This document shows, piece after piece, positions 21,633 to 34,943 of a stretch of 64,000 nt of DNA. The stretch is from the NCBI GenBank assembly GCA_027864655.1, contig JAQAZG010000002.1:310001-374000 (forward strand). Direction: 5' to 3'. Position 1 is the first letter of the stretch. Every line of letters starts with the position of its first letter. Origin of the DNA: Oleispirillum naphthae (lineage in GTDB: Bacteria; Pseudomonadota; Alphaproteobacteria; Rhodospirillales; Rhodospirillaceae). The notes below the pieces were generated by a model. It searched no databases. It saw only the letters and a program-made list of their open reading frames with translations, and was not told the origin of the DNA. The position numbers and the translations under genes are program-made.

Positions 21633-22325
21633 TCAGACGGTTTCCTCCACCGCGGCGAGCAGCCCGGCGAGCAGTTCGGCGCTCTCGCGGTCGGGCAGGC
21701 CGTCGATGCGCTTCGGCCGGAAGTGGCGCTGCAAGGCGGCGAGCGCGGCGTGGGGGTCGGCGATGTCGTAGCCGTAGCGGGCGAGGGCGGGTTCCGTCCA
21801 CGCCAGGCCCCAGTGCGGCACGGCGGCGGGTTGCGGCGCAAGGCCGATGCCGAGCCTCGCCAGCGCGGCCCAGGGGAAGCGTTCGCCCGGGTCGGCCTTG
21901 CGGCGCGGCGCGACGTCGGAATGACCGACGACGTTGCGCGCGGGGATGGGGTGGCGGGCGAGGATGCCGCGGCAGAGGTCGGCGAGCGCGTCGATCTGGC
22001 GGGCGGGGAAGTCGCGGTAGCCGAACTCGTGGCCCGGATTGACCAGCTCGATGCCGATGGAGCGGGCGTTGACGTCGGTCTCCCCCCGCCAGGCGGAAAC
22101 CCCGGCGTGCCAGGCGCGGCGGTTCTCCGCCACCAGGGCGCGGACCGCGCCGTCCTCGTCGATCAGGTAGTGGGCGCTCACCTTCGCCGCCGGGTCGGTG
22201 AGGCGCGCCAGCGCCGCGGCGGCGGTCTCCATGCCGGTGTAATGCAGCACCAGCATGTCGATGGGCGCGCCGTCCGGGCGGGCGTCGTGATTGGGGGAGG
22301 CAAGGTCGGTGCGGAGGGAAGGCAT
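21633..22325 (-). CDS. N-acetylmuramoyl-L-alanine amidase, AmpD/AmiD type
   Basis: 230 aa zinc amidase of the Amidase_2 family, which cuts the MurNAc-L-Ala bond of peptidoglycan or its anhydro-muropeptide fragments. Zinc ligands fit HYTGM (about residue 27), VGHSDVAP (about residue 133) and KADPGERFPW. The C-terminal ~50 residues (DIADPHAALAALQRHFRP, then a short helix) resemble a peptidoglycan-binding module, as in AmiD. No signal peptide is visible, so a cytosolic recycling role (AmpD-like) is plausible. The start MPSLRTDLASPNHD was chosen over a long upstream open frame that overlaps the transporter gene. Confidence 0.88.
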   Translation of the reverse strand: MPSLRTDLASPNHDARPDGAPIDMLVLHYTGMETAAAALARLTDPAAKVSAHYLIDEDGAVRALVAENRRAWHAGVSAWRGETDVNARSIGIELVNPGHEFGYRDFPARQIDALADLCRGILARHPIPARNVVGHSDVAPRRKADPGERFPWAALARLGIGLAPQPAAVPHWGLAWTEPALARYGYDIADPHAALAALQRHFRPKRIDGLPDRESAELLAGLLAAVEETV

Positions 22326-22333
22326 GGCGGGCC

Positions 22334-23185
22334 TCAAATGGAGCGGGAGCGGCGGCGCGGCCAGGCGAACTGGATCAGCGCGACGCCGGAAAGGGTCAGG
22401 CAGCCGCCGAGCAGCCGCTCCAGGCTCATCGATTCCCCCAGGACGACCACTGCGGAAACCACGCCGATCACCGGAGCGAGCAGGGTGAACGGCACCACCA
22501 GCGACAGCTCGTGGCGCTGCACCAGACCATACCACAAGCCGTGGCCGATGATCGAGGCGGCGATCGCCGAAAAGGCCACGCTGCCCCAGGCGAACGGGCT
22601 CGCCGCCGCCATCGCGGCGGCCTGTCCGTCCTCCAGCAGCCACGAGGCGGCGAGCATCTGCGGCACGGCGAAGAGGGCGGTGCCGCCGATGTAGGCGAGG
22701 CTGGAGATCGACGGCATCACCTTGAACAGCGCGGAGGACCCGGCCCAGCACACCGCGGCGACCAGCAGCAGCGCGATGGAGAGCGGCGGGCTGCCGCCGC
22801 CCGGTTCGCCCGCCAGCACCACCACCCCGGCGAAGCCGAGCAGCACGCCGAGAGCCCGGCGCGGGCCGATGCGTTCGTGGAAGAAGAGAGCCCCGACCAG
22901 CACGCCGAAGGGCACCGTGGTCTGCAGCACGATGGCGGCGGTGGCGGCGTCGATAGCCACCATGCCGTAGAACAGCACGCCGAAGTGCAGGCTGCCCATG
23001 GTCAGGGAGAGCAGCAGCAGCGCGGGAAGCTGCTCCCGCTTCAGCCGCACGAAGGGCATCACCAGCACCGCGACGAGGGCGAAGCGCAGCGCCGTGGCGA
23101 AGAGCGGCGGCAGCTCGGTGACGCTCAGCTTCACCGCGGCGTAGTTGAAGCCCCAGCAGGTGACCACCAGGATCGCGAACAGCAT
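22334..23185 (-). CDS. EamA/DMT-family transporter
   Basis: 283 aa with about ten transmembrane segments in two EamA repeats, starting MLFAILVVTCWGFNYAAVKL. Members of the drug/metabolite transporter superfamily export amino acids or metabolites; the substrate cannot be inferred. The ATG at 23185 places the first helix at the N-terminus, as usual. A GTG at 23227 overlapping the djlA-like stop (GTGA) is an alternative giving 14 more residues. It is followed by the amidase 8 bases later, so the three minus-strand genes may be one operon. Confidence 0.85.
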   Translation of the reverse strand: MLFAILVVTCWGFNYAAVKLSVTELPPLFATALRFALVAVLVMPFVRLKREQLPALLLLSLTMGSLHFGVLFYGMVAIDAATAAIVLQTTVPFGVLVGALFFHERIGPRRALGVLLGFAGVVVLAGEPGGGSPPLSIALLLVAAVCWAGSSALFKVMPSISSLAYIGGTALFAVPQMLAASWLLEDGQAAAMAAASPFAWGSVAFSAIAASIIGHGLWYGLVQRHELSLVVPFTLLAPVIGVVSAVVVLGESMSLERLLGGCLTLSGVALIQFAWPRRRSRSI

Positions 23186-23223
23186 GTCGCGGCCGCCCAG
23201 GCGGTCGGGCGCGGAGGCTCGCG

Positions 23224-24006
23224 TCACTTCAGGCCCCGCTCGCGCTTGATGCGGTCGAAGGCGGCGTTGATCGCCGCCATGGTGCGGTTGGCGTTGGCGA
23301 CCAGCTCCGGCGGCATGCCCTTGGCGGTCAGCACGTCGGGGTGGTTCTCGCGGAGCAGGCGGCGGTAGGTGTCCTTGACCTCCTGGTCGGTGGCGGAGCG
23401 GGAGAGGCCGAGCACCGCATAGGGGTCCTCGCCGCTGCCCGCCGCCGCGCCGGTGGCGCCGCCGCCCGCCGCGGCGCGGGCGCGGATGGTCTCGAAATGC
23501 GCGGGCGAAAAGCCGAAGATCTGCGCGACGCGGGCGAGAAAGGAAACCTCGCTCGGGTGCAGCGCGCCGTCCGCCTGCGCGATCAAAAAGAGCGCGTGCA
23601 GAAGTTCCTCCAGCACCGCCGGGCTGTCGGAGAACAGGCCCGCGATCTGCGCGGCGTAGACCTCGAAGCCGTCGGAGGTCTGCCGCGCCTGGTCGAACAT
23701 CGGGCCGACCTTGTGCATCTCGGCGGGCGGAATCTGGAACAGCCGCTTGAAGGCGTCGATCTCGGCGCGGGTGACCACGCCGTCGGCCTTGGCCATCTTG
23801 GCGGAAAGCGCGATCACCGCCAGGGTGAAGGCGGCCTGGCGCTCGTATTCGGAGCGCGGCGTCGCGCCCAGCCACGGCGCAGCCACGGCCGCGCCGCCCA
23901 TCTTCTTGTCCACCGCGTGGCCCAGCACCGCGCCGAGGACGGCGCCCAACGGCCCGCCCAGCGAGAAGCCGGCCATGCCGCCGATGATTTTTCCCCAGAC
24001 ACTCAT
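23224..24006 (-). CDS. DjlA-like TerB/DnaJ co-chaperone
   Basis: 260 aa. The N-terminus MSVWGKIIGGMAGFSLGG continues with a glycine-zipper stretch (GAVLGAVLGH) that may insert into the membrane. Residues ~55-170 form a TerB-like helical domain (AFTLAVIALSAKMAKADGVV). The C-terminal 65 residues are a J domain (DPYAVLGLSRSATDQEVKDT, NHPDVLTAKG) with the HPD motif that stimulates DnaK ATPase. This is the domain order of DjlA. The start was chosen at the glycine zipper; 38 residues of open frame upstream look non-coding. Confidence 0.87.
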   Translation of the reverse strand: MSVWGKIIGGMAGFSLGGPLGAVLGAVLGHAVDKKMGGAAVAAPWLGATPRSEYERQAAFTLAVIALSAKMAKADGVVTRAEIDAFKRLFQIPPAEMHKVGPMFDQARQTSDGFEVYAAQIAGLFSDSPAVLEELLHALFLIAQADGALHPSEVSFLARVAQIFGFSPAHFETIRARAAAGGGATGAAAGSGEDPYAVLGLSRSATDQEVKDTYRRLLRENHPDVLTAKGMPPELVANANRTMAAINAAFDRIKRERGLK

Positions 24007-24211
24007 GGAAATCCGTCCGTCGCCGCGAATCGCGTTCCCCCCACTTAACGCGCCGCACCGGGAAGGGCAAGAGGCGGTTGCATCGGCGGCGCGTCCGGGG
24101 CATTTTTCCTGTGATCGCATGGGGCATTCCGGCGCGTCTTGCGCTATGCTCCGGGCAATCCAGCAACGAGCGGCCGAAGGCCGCCGCCGAACCCCGGGGG
24201 AAGACCGAGCC

Positions 24212-27594
<3,383 letters not shown>

Positions 27595-27595
<1 letters not shown>

Positions 27596-27784
27596 AAACT
27601 AGGCCGGGGCTCTGCCCCGGACCCCGCAAGGGGACTCGGTCCCCTTGACCCCATAACTTGTTTTTCGCCGCGAAGCGGCAGGCAACCGTCACGCCGCGTG
27701 ACGGTTCCATCGCGCGACGCGCAAAAACCAAAAGTTATGGGAGGGGCGGAGGGTCCGCGACCCTCCGCGAAGTTATATTTTTAC
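27595..27784. repeat. Composite palindromic element, copy A
   Basis: Lies between the asmA stop and the stop of the convergent RHH gene, touching both within 5 bases. Long arm on the left: hairpin CCGGGGC-TCT-GCCCCGG, then GGGGAC-TCG-GTCCCC and CCCCATAACTTG. Core in reverse orientation: CCGCGAAGCGG, CCGTCACGCCGCGTGACGG, TCGCGCGACGCGC. Short arm on the right with stem GCGGAGGGTC-CGC-GACCCTCCGC. It probably works as a terminator in both directions. Confidence 0.85.
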
Positions 27785-27788
27785 CGCG

Positions 27789-28016
27789 TCAGCGGCGGAG
27801 TTTTTTCTGGAGATCGCGCAGCACGAAGACGCGCAGGGCGGCGGAGAGGTTGCCTTCCGGTTCGGCGCGGGTGCGGTCGATCTCCTCGACCAGGGCGTGG
27901 AGGCTTTTGCCCTGTTCCTTGGCGATCTCCTTGAGCGCCTCCCAGAACGGGTCTTCGAGGGAGAAACTGGTGCGGTGGCGGTCGAGCGTCACCGAGCGCT
28001 TGCGCGTGGCGGTCAT
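27789..28016 (-). CDS. Ribbon-helix-helix domain protein
   Basis: 75 aa. The pattern KRSVTLDRHRTSFSLEDPFW followed by ALKEIAKEQGKSLHALVEEI matches the RHH_4 ribbon-helix-helix family: a beta strand then two helices, which usually dimerise and bind DNA. The ATG overlaps the stop of the upstream hydrolase gene (ATGA), so the two are co-translated. There is no toxin-like partner; the hydrolase is the only neighbour in the operon. Its target is unknown. Confidence 0.8.
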   Translation of the reverse strand: MTATRKRSVTLDRHRTSFSLEDPFWEALKEIAKEQGKSLHALVEEIDRTRAEPEGNLSAALRVFVLRDLQKKLRR

Positions 28017-28648
28017 CGTGCGGCCTCCGCGAGAAAGGCCGCGGCGGCCTGCGCGGCGTCGTCGAGGGCCTCCTCGGCGGTGATTCCGGCGCTCTTGCGC
28101 GGTTTCAGCGAGTGGTCGCCGTCGGCGATCCAGGCGATGCGCACCGCGGGCGGCAGGGCGAGAGCGGCGACGTCGGCGGCGCTGCCCAGCGCGTCGCGTT
28201 CCCCCTGCACCAGCAGCACCGGGCACGGCGGGGCGAGCAGGGGGGAGAGGCGTTCCGGCGTCGCCGCCTTGCCCGCGGCGTGGAACGGATAGCCGAGGCA
28301 GAGCACTGCCCCGGGCGCGATTTCCGGCGCGGCCATCGCCGCGGCGCGGCCGCCCATGGACTTGCCGCCGAGGGCGAGCGGCAGGCCGGGGAAGCGCGCC
28401 TGCGCCGCGCGCGCCGCCTCGGAAAAGGCGGGCAGCAGCACCGGCATGCGGTCCGGCGGGCGCTTGCCGCCTTCGGCGCGCCGGCGCGCCATGTAGGGAA
28501 ACTCGAAGCGCGCCACCGCCACGCCGCGCGCCGCCAGCCGCGCCGCCATGGCATTCATGAACGCACTGTCCATCGGCGCGCCCGCGCCATGCGCCAGCAC
28601 CAGCAGCGCAAAGGGGTCATGCGGCGCGTCGATGAGGAATTCGGTCAT
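28013..28648 (-). CDS. Alpha/beta hydrolase (KANL3/Tex30-like)
   Basis: 211 aa. The fold markers are LLVLAHGAGAPMDSAFMNAM (oxyanion region) and the nucleophile elbow GGKSMGGRAA with Ser near residue 100; an Asp in VQGERDALG and a His in ADGDHSLKP complete a catalytic triad. The family is usually annotated as a dienelactone-hydrolase-like or Tex30-like protein; the substrate is unknown. The start was set at MTEFLIDAPHDP, because the upstream 19 codons of open frame fall in repeat element B. Confidence 0.85.
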   Translation of the reverse strand: MTEFLIDAPHDPFALLVLAHGAGAPMDSAFMNAMAARLAARGVAVARFEFPYMARRRAEGGKRPPDRMPVLLPAFSEAARAAQARFPGLPLALGGKSMGGRAAAMAAPEIAPGAVLCLGYPFHAAGKAATPERLSPLLAPPCPVLLVQGERDALGSAADVAALALPPAVRIAWIADGDHSLKPRKSAGITAEEALDDAAQAAAAFLAEAAR

Positions 28649-28663
28649 GGCGATGCCGGAAAG

Positions 28664-28829
28664 AAAAAGCCTTGCGGAGGGTCGCGGACCCTCCGCGCCT
28701 CCCATTACTTAAGTGTTTTTGCGCGAAGCGCGAGAGAACCGTCACGCGGCGGGACGGTTGATGGCCGCTGCGCGGCGAAAAAAGTTATGGAGGGTGTGGG
28801 GGGACCGAGTCCCCCCACGAAGTTTTTCC
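28664..28829. repeat. Composite palindromic element, copy B
   Basis: Lies between the fumarase stop (4 bases away) and the hydrolase start (15 bases away), both genes on the minus strand. Two short arms: left stem GCGGAGGGTC-GCG-GACCCTCCGC and right stem GGGGGGAC-CGA-GTCCCCCC. Core: GCGCGAAGCGCG, CCGTCACGCGGCGGGACGG (one base off the perfect palindrome), CCGCTGCGCGGCGAAAAA. Confidence 0.85.
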
Positions 28830-28832
28830 GGC

Positions 28833-30446
<1,614 letters not shown>

Positions 30447-30509
30447 GGATGGGGCCTCCCTGTTTTGCTGTTGCTTGCGGACGGCGCGACGGCACTGCGC
30501 ACGCCCGGT

Positions 30510-31031
30510 TTATTTTTTGCGGAACGCGTCCAGGACGACGACCTTCTGGTCGGCGGCGGGTGCGGCGGCCTTGCCCGGCCGCGGGGCCGCGGCGTTTTCC
30601 GCCGTGGGCGGCGGGGGCGGCGCGTCGAGCAGCGGGTCGTCGTCGAGGCTGTCCTCGAAATCGTCCTCGTACTGGAACTGCAGGCCGAACTTGGCGGACG
30701 GATCGGCGAAGCCGGTCACCGCGGCGAACGGCACCACCAGGCGCTCCCTGCGGTCGTTGAAGCTGAGGGTGACCGAGAAGCTGTCCGGCTCCTCGTCGTC
30801 CACCGCGAGGTCCCAGAACTCGTGCTGCAGCACGATGGTGATGTCCTCGGGATGGGTGGCCGCGAGATGCTCCGGGATCGCCACCCCTTCCGCATCGGTG
30901 CGGAAGGTGATGTAGAAGTGGTGGTCGCCCGGCAGGCCGTGCTGCGCGGCGCGGCAGAGCGCTTCGCGCACCACGCCGCGAAGGGCCTGCTCCACCAGGG
31001 CGTCGTAATCGAATATCGGACGTGGATCCAT
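30510..31031 (-). CDS. sspB: ClpXP adaptor SspB (alphaproteobacterial type)
   Basis: 173 aa. The core residues 10-115 (FYITFRTDAEGVAIPEHL, EDITIVLQHEFWDLAV, FSVTLSFNDRRERLVVPFAA) match the SspB fold, which binds the ssrA tag. It is followed by an acidic and Pro/Ala-rich linker and a C-terminal motif VVVLDAFRKK that would dock the ClpX N-domain (family knowledge). SspB delivers tagged proteins to ClpXP. The gene lies about 160 bases downstream of ssrA on the same strand, so tag and adaptor are neighbours. Confidence 0.9.
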   Translation of the reverse strand: MDPRPIFDYDALVEQALRGVVREALCRAAQHGLPGDHHFYITFRTDAEGVAIPEHLAATHPEDITIVLQHEFWDLAVDDEEPDSFSVTLSFNDRRERLVVPFAAVTGFADPSAKFGLQFQYEDDFEDSLDDDPLLDAPPPPPTAENAAAPRPGKAAAPAADQKVVVLDAFRKK

Positions 31032-31189
31032 GTGCTGGGTATCGCCTCGGCAAGAAGGTCGCGGGCGAAACGAAGGCCCGGAACGGCGCCCATATTACGC
31101 ACACTCACGCGGATGAGAAAATGCCCACGATGGCGATATGGACAAAAAGTTAGGGGGTATGGGAAAGAAATGGGGCATTTCTGTTGCTA

Positions 31190-31483
31190 GGAAGCCCCAC
31201 TCCCCACCTGGCGCCGCTCAAGGCACCAGGAATTCTAGGCTTGGTCTGGAGACCGCTTACGCAGCAGCCAGAACCTGAGTGCGATTATCATTCGCAGCTA
31301 CTAAAACGGCCCGATAACGGCGGAACCATGCCGAGCACAACCATAACCTTTACCACGCGCGTCGATCCTGTTTCGCCCCCATGGCCCCGGACTTGCCGGG
31401 ATATGGTGGAGGCGCCGGGCACTGCCCCCGGGTCCGCAACGATTATTCCGTTATGGGTTTAGCACCATAGTCCGTTTCCGGAC
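31190..31483 (-). ncRNA. ssrA: Permuted two-piece tmRNA (SsrA)
   Basis: On the minus strand the acceptor piece comes first and ends GGCGCCTCCACCA, with the CCA at 31406-31404. A short spacer (about 23 bases) follows, then the coding piece begins at 31380 with GGGGGCGAAACAGGATCGAC. GGGGGCG of the coding piece pairs with CGCCTCC of the acceptor piece. This is the circularly permuted tmRNA of alphaproteobacteria, which rescues stalled ribosomes. The resume site is TTTTAGTA before codon GCT. The 3' end of the coding piece (about 31190) is approximate. Confidence 0.93.
31257..31298 (-). other. tmRNA tag reading frame
   Basis: The internal frame reads AANDNRTQVLAAA then TAA, starting at the GCT codon directly after TTTTAGTA. 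The AANDN start is standard for alphaproteobacteria; the middle RTQV and the ending LAAA differ from the better known AANDNFAEEFAVAA type. Confidence 0.88.
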
Positions 31484-31495
31484 CCCTTCTATATA
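31484..31495 (-). promoter_or_regulatory. ssrA -10 box
   Basis: TATATA at 31490-31495 on the minus strand (CTTATATAG context) lies about 7 bases before the likely tmRNA transcript start. The matching -35 is weak (TTTCCC at 17 bases). Confidence 0.45.
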
Positions 31496-31602
31496 AGCGG
31501 TCCGCGCCCGCGGGGAAAGGGAAACCGAAAGGGGGTTCGCCTCGCACGCGGTTGCGGCTATGCTCGCTGCCCGTTGTCGTCCGCTTCGAGAGGTTGCCCG
31601 CG

Positions 31603-32538
31603 ATGCCGCTTTCCCCGGATCAGATCGCCGAGATTTCCGCCGCCCGCGCCCAGGAATCCGCCACTCTGCGCCCCACCGTGGCGGAGCTGGAGGCGATGCT
31701 GTTCACCGCGATTCCGGTGTTGGACCACGGCTTCGTCCGCGTCATCGACTACATGGGCAACGACGCGGCGATCGTGCAGGCGGCGCGGGTTTCCTACGGG
31801 CGCGGCACCAAGAAGGTCTCCGAGGACCGCGGCCTCATCCGCTATCTGATGCGGCACCGGCACTCCACGCCGTTCGAGATGTGCGAGATCAAGTTCCACG
31901 TCAAACTGCCGATCTTCGTGGCGCGGCAGTGGATCCGCCACCGCACCGCCAACGTCAACGAAATCTCGGCGCGCTACTCGATTCTCGACAAGGAATACTA
32001 TATCCCCGCGCCGGAGCAGCTGGCCGCGCAGGCGGTGAACAACCGCCAGGGCCGCGGCGCGGTGCTGGAAGGCGCGGAGGCGGCGCAGGTTCTGGCGATG
32101 CTGCGCGCCGATGCGGAAGCCTGCTACGCCCACTACGAGGAGATGCTCAACGAGGGCGAGGCGGGCGCGCCGAAGGACCCGGCGCGCGACGGCCTGGCGC
32201 GCGAGCTGGCGCGGATGAACCTCACCCTCAACACCTATACCCAGTGGTACTGGAAGATCGACCTGCACAACCTCATGCACTTCCTCTCCCTGCGCGCCGA
32301 TGCGCACGCGCAGTACGAAATCCGCGTCTATGCGGAGGAGATGCTGAAGGTGCTCGCCGCCTGGGTGCCCGCCACCTACGAGGCCTTCCGCGACTACCGC
32401 CTGGGCGGCGCGAGCTTCTCCGCCAAGGACCTCGACGTGGTCAAGGCACTGATCGCGGGCAAGCCGGTGGCGCAGGAGGAAAGCGGCCTCAGTAAGCGGG
32501 AGTGGGCCGAGCTGATGGACCGGCTCGGCCGCTGCTGA
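31603..32538 (+). CDS. thyX: Flavin-dependent thymidylate synthase ThyX
   Basis: 311 aa. It makes dTMP from dUMP with FAD, NADPH and methylene-tetrahydrofolate. The ThyX signature [11 protein letters not shown] is present at about residue 107 (RHR-X7-S pattern). Further conserved parts are [20 protein letters not shown] upstream and [21 protein letters not shown] downstream. The start [12 protein letters not shown] was chosen; 17 open codons before it lack a ribosome site. No thyA is visible in the window. It is convergent with mrp, with only 10 bases between the stops. Confidence 0.95.
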   Translation: MPLSPDQIAEISAARAQESATLRPTVAELEAMLFTAIPVLDHGFVRVIDYMGNDAAIVQAARVSYGRGTKKVSEDRGLIRYLMRHRHSTPFEMCEIKFHVKLPIFVARQWIRHRTANVNEISARYSILDKEYYIPAPEQLAAQAVNNRQGRGAVLEGAEAAQVLAMLRADAEACYAHYEEMLNEGEAGAPKDPARDGLARELARMNLTLNTYTQWYWKIDLHNLMHFLSLRADAHAQYEIRVYAEEMLKVLAAWVPATYEAFRDYRLGGASFSAKDLDVVKALIAGKPVAQEESGLSKREWAELMDRLGRC

Positions 32539-32548
32539 ATTCCCCCCC

Positions 32549-33685
32549 TTATGCCTTCGTCTGTTCCAGCAGCGCCGCGGCGATGGCGGCGTAGGCCGCG
32601 GCCTGCGGGCTTTTCGGCTGCGCCGCGACGATCGGCACGCCCGCGTCGGAGGATTCGCGGATGGCAAGCGTCAGCGGCACCGCGCCGAGGAAGGCGGTCT
32701 CCATCTCCTTGGCCGCCGCCTCCGCGCCGCCGTGGGCGAAGATGTGCTCGCGGTGGCCGCACTGCGGGCACTCGTAGTAGCTCATGTTCTCGACGACGCC
32801 GAGCACCGGCACCTCCACCTTGCGGAACATCATCAGCGCGCGCTTGGCGTCGATCAGCGCCAGGTCCTGCGGCGTGGAGACGATCACCGCGCCGGAGAGC
32901 GGGGCCTTCTGGCACATCGTCAACTGCGCGTCGCCGGTGCCGGGCGGCAGATCGACCAGGAGCACGTCGAGCGCGCCCCAGTCCACGTCGCGGAAGAGCT
33001 GTTCGATCGCGCCCGCGACCATCGGGCCGCGCCAGATCACCGCCGCGTCCTGCGGCAGCAGGAAGCCGATGGAGATCAGCTTGATGCCGTGCGCCATTAC
33101 CGGCAGCAGCTTGCCCTCGGCCGAGGCCAGAGGCTTGGCGTCGGTGCAGCCGAACAGGGTGGGGATGGAGGGGCCGTAGATGTCGGCGTCCAGAACGCCG
33201 ACGGAAAGCCCCTTGGCGGCAAGCGCCATGGCGAGGTTGGCGGTGGTGGTGGACTTGCCCACCCCGCCCTTGCCGGAGGCGATGGCGACCACCAGGCCGA
33301 CGCCGGGGAGTTCGATCTTGCCGCCGGTCGGGTGCTGGCCGATGCGCGGCGGCGGCGGCGGGGCGGCCTTCTCCCCGGTGAGGATCACCTGGGCGGCGGA
33401 AATTCCGGGCAGGGCGGCGAGCTCGGTTTCCAACGCGGCGCGGAAGGGTTCCAGCGACTCGGCCTGGCCCGCCCCGGCCTCGAAGGCGAGCAGAACCTTG
33501 CCCGCGGTGACCGAAAGCCCGGCGATGTGGTCGCCGGCGCGCCAGTCTCCGGCCTCCGGCAGGGGCGGCAATGCGCCGAGCAGGCGGCGGATTTCATCCG
33601 CGGTGATGGGGGTCGCGCCGCCTTCGGGCGTTGACACGGGGTCGGGTTGTCCCGATATGCGGGGGAGCAAGGAGCGCCAATTCAC
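32549..33685 (-). CDS. mrp: Iron-sulfur cluster carrier ATPase Mrp (ApbC)
   Basis: 378 aa MinD/Mrp-type P-loop ATPase that carries Fe-S clusters. The N-terminal MIP18-like domain covers about residues 25-100, then the P-loop IASGKGGVGKSTTTANLAMA, and the switch regions DADIYGPSIPTLFG and LVDLPPGTGDAQLT. The cluster-binding CxxC occurs in YYECPQCGH. No ATG fits; the GTG at 33685 has AGAGG 10 bases upstream and was chosen. A GTG at 33637 would give 362 aa. It is divergent from hflK. Confidence 0.9.
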   Translation of the reverse strand: MNWRSLLPRISGQPDPVSTPEGGATPITADEIRRLLGALPPLPEAGDWRAGDHIAGLSVTAGKVLLAFEAGAGQAESLEPFRAALETELAALPGISAAQVILTGEKAAPPPPPRIGQHPTGGKIELPGVGLVVAIASGKGGVGKSTTTANLAMALAAKGLSVGVLDADIYGPSIPTLFGCTDAKPLASAEGKLLPVMAHGIKLISIGFLLPQDAAVIWRGPMVAGAIEQLFRDVDWGALDVLLVDLPPGTGDAQLTMCQKAPLSGAVIVSTPQDLALIDAKRALMMFRKVEVPVLGVVENMSYYECPQCGHREHIFAHGGAEAAAKEMETAFLGAVPLTLAIRESSDAGVPIVAAQPKSPQAAAYAAIAAALLEQTKA

Positions 33686-33806
33686 TTTCGCAGTGCCTCT
33701 ATCAAGCGGGTTCCATGGACTTGTTCTTCGATATAATCTGCGGCGGACGGATCTGGCAAACCCGCGATCCGAAAAAATCATTTTAATATAGAGGGGACGA
33801 ACGACG

Positions 33807-34943
33807 ATGCCCTGGAACACCGGCGGCGGGAATGGTGGCGGACCCTGGGGGGGCGGCGGCCAATCCGGGAACTCCAACAGCCCATGGGGGAGCGGCCCGC
33901 GCAAACCGCGCGGCCCCGGCCAGCAACCCCCGGACATCGAAGATCTGCTCCGCAAGGGCCAGGACCGCATGCGCGGCCTGTTTCCGCGCGGGCCGCAAGG
34001 GCCGAGGGCGCTTCTGCTCGGTCTGTGCGTCCTGGTCGCGGCTTGGGCGAGTTCCGGCTTCTACAAGGTGCAGCCCGACGAGCAGGGTGTGGAACTGATG
34101 TTCGGCAAGTTCGTCAAGTCCACCGAGCCGGGCCTGCACTACTGGTTCCCCGGGCCGGTCGGCGACGTGGTGACGGTGGCGGTGACCAACATCCGCCAGA
34201 TCAACATCGGCGCCCAGGCCGAGGAGACGTCGCGGCGCTATGCCTCGGTGCGGCACGATACCGACGAACGCCAGATGCTCACCGCCGACCAGAACGTGGT
34301 GGACGCCGACTACTCGGTATTCTGGCGCGTCGCCAGGGCGGAGGACTATCTGTTCAACATCCGCAATCCCGAGGAAACCATCCGCCGCGCCGCGGAAAGC
34401 GCGATGCGCGAGGTCGCCGGGCGGTCCAGCCTCGACCAGTTGATGACCGACCGCAAGGAGGCCCTCCAGGCCGAGGTGACGCAGCGACTCCAGGAATTGA
34501 TGGACTACTACAAGGCTGGCGTGGAGATCACCGGCGTCAAGCTCTTGGCGGTCGATCCGCCGAAGCAGGTGATCGAGGCCTTCCACGACGTCAACAACGC
34601 GCGCCAGGACCTCGACCGCCAGCGCAACGAGGCGCTCGCCTATCGCAACGACATCATCCCGCGCGCCAAGGGCGAGGCGGAAAAGGTGCAGCAGGACGCC
34701 CTCGCCTACAAGGAACGCCAGGTCAAGGACGCCCAGGGCGAGGCGGAACGCTTCCTCTCGGTGTACGCCAGCTTCAAGGCGGCGGAAGGCGTGACCCAGA
34801 AGCGCCTCTATCTCGAAACCTTGCAGGACGTCCTCGGCAAGGCCAACAAGGTGGTGATCGAGGAGGGCGCGGGTAAGGGCGTGGTGCCCTATCTGCCGCT
34901 GCCCGAGATTCAGAAACGCGCTCCGGCCAAGGGAGGCAAATGA
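33807..34943 (+). CDS. hflK: FtsH-modulating membrane protein HflK
   Basis: 378 aa. A Gly/Pro-rich cytosolic N-terminus (GGGNGGGPWGGGGQSGN) precedes one transmembrane helix near residues 68-85 and the SPFH/prohibitin domain (FYKVQPDEQGVELMFGKFVK). HflK and HflC form a large ring around FtsH and limit its proteolysis of membrane proteins. A TATAAT lies about 70 bases upstream in the mrp-hflK divergent region. The stop overlaps the hflC start (ATGA). Coiled-coil helices follow the SPFH domain. Confidence 0.95.
   Translation: MPWNTGGGNGGGPWGGGGQSGNSNSPWGSGPRKPRGPGQQPPDIEDLLRKGQDRMRGLFPRGPQGPRALLLGLCVLVAAWASSGFYKVQPDEQGVELMFGKFVKSTEPGLHYWFPGPVGDVVTVAVTNIRQINIGAQAEETSRRYASVRHDTDERQMLTADQNVVDADYSVFWRVARAEDYLFNIRNPEETIRRAAESAMREVAGRSSLDQLMTDRKEALQAEVTQRLQELMDYYKAGVEITGVKLLAVDPPKQVIEAFHDVNNARQDLDRQRNEALAYRNDIIPRAKGEAEKVQQDALAYKERQVKDAQGEAERFLSVYASFKAAEGVTQKRLYLETLQDVLGKANKVVIEEGAGKGVVPYLPLPEIQKRAPAKGGK

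Noticed and set aside
31184-31462. A 92-codon plus-strand ORF
   Set aside because: It lies antisense to the tmRNA gene, which explains all conserved sequence in this interval.
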